Below are positions 61,896 to 64,000 of a stretch of 64,000 nucleotides of DNA, one piece after another (within the stretch, counting starts at the first letter, position 1; every line of letters starts with the position of its first letter). The notes beneath the pieces were generated by a model. The model was not told the origin of the DNA. It was given only the letters and a program-made list of their open reading frames with translations, and made no database searches. The stretch covers positions 676,001-740,000 of the forward strand of contig NZ_AP021887.1 of the NCBI RefSeq assembly GCF_009731465.1, written 5' to 3'. The translations under genes were made by a program, and so were the position numbers. The DNA is from Streptococcus sp. 116-D4 (GTDB lineage: Bacteria > Bacillota > Bacilli > Lactobacillales > Streptococcaceae).

Positions 61896-63878
61896 ATGAA
61901 ATTAAAATTATGTATCATTGGATTCTTCTTTTGTTTGATTGCTGCAATTGGTTTGGTCGCTATTAGTGATACCGAAATCCCCATACCTTTACCAATTGAT
62001 GGTGCTTTTTCTATTCAAGGGAAAAGTAATCTTTCTAATAACGAAATATACGAAATGGTTCGTGACTTATCAAAAACGGAAAAGGTTACCATTTATAAAC
62101 CAATCGTTCAGAGTTCGGGTCAGTTGAAGTATGTAAAGTTTGATGATGTAAATAATGAACAATTAAAGACAGCACCAATAGTAGGGATGTATTACACACT
62201 TGGGAAAATGGATGTAGACAGTTTGAAACCACTTACTATGACTGGACTACAAACAGTCTATATGGCTTATCCTTGGTATATAGGAGGAATATTACAATTC
62301 ACTGGAACTTTAAGAATACTGTTAATGAGCTCCATTTACTTAACTTTATTAGTTGTTTTATTTGTTGTTAGGACGAGACAGATCAAAGAAGGAGTGATAC
62401 GACGTTCTTTGGGATTGCCTGTATACGACCTTAGAAGAGATTATGTGATTTCTCTTATTTTTGAACTGATTATGATGGCTTTATTGATGATTTCTTACAG
62501 TTCTTTTTTGGGAAATGGTTTCTTCACCTATAGTTCTAAGTTATTTTTCTCTCTGCTTTTAACGAATTTTATACTATTTCAAATCATTGATCTCATTACT
62601 TTTGTTTTATTTTGGTTGACGATTCAGGTTGAAAAGCCAATTGAAATTATCAAAAACAAGGCGAAAAATAAACTTATTTTTGTCGTATGGCTTGCCATTA
62701 TTTCGATTATCATCATTGTCTCAGGAATTTTTTTACAAGAAACAAAGAGTAGTCAATCCAGTATTAACATCCAGCTACAGAATTTAGTACCATGGGACAC
62801 AGTAAAAGACTGGAGAAGGATTGAGTTCCTTGGAATTGAAAATAACTCTGCTAAAAATGGAGAAGTTAATGATTCGGATGGTCAGTATCTACAGATAGCT
62901 GCTGCCTTAAAAAACTTAGATTATTTATATATAGACCGATCTAAGGCATATGTTCCAGATTTCATGAAAACATCTCATGTTTTAGAAGACTTTTCTAAAC
63001 AATTAGAAAATGACGGAATAACGAATCCAGAAATAAATAAAGAGTTGATTTATATCAATCAAACAGGTGCTAACCTACAAAATAAAGTGAATGGAACAAA
63101 CTATCATCTTTTAGATAATAAGATAGCAACCATTTATATTCCTGAGAAGTGGAAAGAAAACCAGAAATCCATTGAGAATACAGTTGTAGCAGAACAATTT
63201 ATTGGAACAAACTATACAAAAGAACAGCTTGCAGTACAAATAATTCCTGACGGTAATAAAATTTTTTATTTCAATGAGGATGCTGATATCGATCATAAAA
63301 ATAAAGATATTTTACCAATGACAAGTCTAGCAGATAGCAAAGATAATATAGTTGTTGTGTTAGATACGGATAAAATGATTGAAAATAATAAGTTTTCTTT
63401 GGCTAGTAACATACTATCTAAATCTCTTTTTAGTCCTGAAGCGGTAAAAAAAATAAATGAGATGACTGCCCCGTTGAATTTCTCAATGAATCCAGTAGAT
63501 GTTTACCAAATTGTGAAATTAAAGATTCAATCCTTAGAGCACCAAATTCTACTTTCACAAATCTTGCAGAAGATAATTTACAGTATTGTCTTTATACTCA
63601 TTTATCAATATGTCCAACTTTATATTGTCCTAAAACAGAATGAATATGTGAAAAAAATCATTTTGGGTCTGTCAAAAACATATATAGCAATTTCAAGTCT
63701 CAAGTATTTTATGATGATTATTACAATGGTTATACTATTTACATTTCTTATGACAGGGCAAATAGAGTTGCTATATATTGGAGCGGCTTCTCTGCTAGTT
63801 TTGATGTTGTCAATAATCATGAGTTTTAGAAAATTATCTGAAAGCTACACTAAAATTTTAAAAGGAGATGAAACATGA
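61896..63878 (+). CDS. Bacteriocin-associated integral membrane protein (DUF1430 type)
   Basis: A 660-residue protein always found with lactococcin 972-like peptides and thought to give export or immunity with the ABC ATPase. It has an N-terminal span, an external segment, four spans at about 145-265, a large external domain (about 285-545) and four C-terminal spans, an MacB/FtsX-like arrangement. ATG 61896 lies inside the frame that opens at 61890. Its end overlaps the ATPase start (ATGA). Confidence 0.85.
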   Translation: MKLKLCIIGFFFCLIAAIGLVAISDTEIPIPLPIDGAFSIQGKSNLSNNEIYEMVRDLSKTEKVTIYKPIVQSSGQLKYVKFDDVNNEQLKTAPIVGMYYTLGKMDVDSLKPLTMTGLQTVYMAYPWYIGGILQFTGTLRILLMSSIYLTLLVVLFVVRTRQIKEGVIRRSLGLPVYDLRRDYVISLIFELIMMALLMISYSSFLGNGFFTYSSKLFFSLLLTNFILFQIIDLITFVLFWLTIQVEKPIEIIKNKAKNKLIFVVWLAIISIIIIVSGIFLQETKSSQSSINIQLQNLVPWDTVKDWRRIEFLGIENNSAKNGEVNDSDGQYLQIAAALKNLDYLYIDRSKAYVPDFMKTSHVLEDFSKQLENDGITNPEINKELIYINQTGANLQNKVNGTNYHLLDNKIATIYIPEKWKENQKSIENTVVAEQFIGTNYTKEQLAVQIIPDGNKIFYFNEDADIDHKNKDILPMTSLADSKDNIVVVLDTDKMIENNKFSLASNILSKSLFSPEAVKKINEMTAPLNFSMNPVDVYQIVKLKIQSLEHQILLSQILQKIIYSIVFILIYQYVQLYIVLKQNEYVKKIILGLSKTYIAISSLKYFMMIITMVILFTFLMTGQIELLYIGAASLLVLMLSIIMSFRKLSESYTKILKGDET

Positions 63879-64000
63879 CAATTGACCTTTTGAACGTTTC
63901 AAAAAGTTTCGGCTCAAAGAAGATCTTTACAGACTTAAATTTAAGATTTGAATCTGGAAAAAGCTATGCATTGATTGGAGGTTCTGGCTCTGGTAAAAGC
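63875..64000 (+). CDS. ABC transporter ATP-binding protein, partial (bacteriocin operon)
   Basis: The first 42 codons of an ATPase, cut by the window end. MTIDLLNVSKSFGSKKIFTD opens the domain and Walker A GGSGSGKS falls on the last residues. ATG 63875 follows AAAGGAGATG and overlaps the upstream stop. As the third gene of the lactococcin 972 operon it should form the exporter/immunity complex with the 660-residue membrane protein. Confidence 0.9.
   Translation, partial: MTIDLLNVSKSFGSKKIFTDLNLRFESGKSYALIGGSGSGKS

Overview
The window is a low-GC Firmicute chromosome that I read as a mitis-group Streptococcus (S. mitis, S. pseudopneumoniae or S. pneumoniae). The reasons are five BOX repeats, the gene orders aroA-aroK-pheA-psr-licD, hom-thrB-msrAB, sodA-yutD-rlmN-vanZ-slrA and rpsP-khpA-rimM-trmD, and a lic3-type teichoic acid locus. 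From memory these blocks are not adjacent in reference pneumococci: the aroA..rplL block, gdhA, and pyrD..trmD lie apart there. A rearranged relative such as S. mitis is therefore the better guess. The genus is well supported; the species is not.

Layout: 1-3294 is the end of the shikimate/phenylalanine operon plus an LCP cell-wall ligase. 3415-8853 is a five-gene teichoic acid polymer locus: LicD transferase, two glycosyltransferases, a Wzy-like polymerase and a Wzz-like length regulator. 9056-18404 holds mecA, hom-thrB, msrAB, a heterodimeric ABC exporter and an amidohydrolase. 18456-19668 is the L10 leader with rplJ-rplL; the rplL 3' end carries the Tn5252-type attachment core. 19802-22534 is an accessory SPFH/zinc-ribbon/membrane cassette with one broken gene, lying between two near-identical terminators. 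22858-24523 is an oxidoreductase with its TetR regulator and a visible operator. gdhA, pyrD, holA and sodA follow.

29301-40802 is an intact-looking phage-inducible chromosomal island (PICI-like), about 11.5 kb, bounded by an 18-bp direct repeat. It has an integrase on one strand, a CI/Cro-type switch, small genes, a VirE-type replication helicase followed by an iteron-rich AT-rich origin, a small terminase, an ArpU-like regulator and a cargo gene. It also appears to carry a complete par/Fst-type type I toxin-antitoxin locus at 30731-31021, two candidate small RNAs and a pair of duplicated hairpins.

45.6-56.3 kb, between slrA and rpsP, is a composite accessory region punctuated by three fragments of the 3' end of rpsI (ribosomal protein S9), although rpsI itself is not here. 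This looks like two 5-kb units of decayed elements that use rpsI as attachment site. Unit 1 carries an XRE/membrane pair, cadDX, a broken TMEM175-like gene, a K+ channel and a DUF389 protein. Unit 2 carries an ABC-2 exporter whose first permease is frameshifted at a T9 tract and whose second permease is split by an ISL3-family insertion sequence with a clear 8-bp target duplication.

56.4-61.1 kb returns to core genes (rpsP, khpA, rimM, trmD, bioY). The window ends in a lactococcin 972-type bacteriocin operon under a promoter with a perfect cre match; the bacteriocin gene is out of frame by one base in an A6 run just after its start codon.
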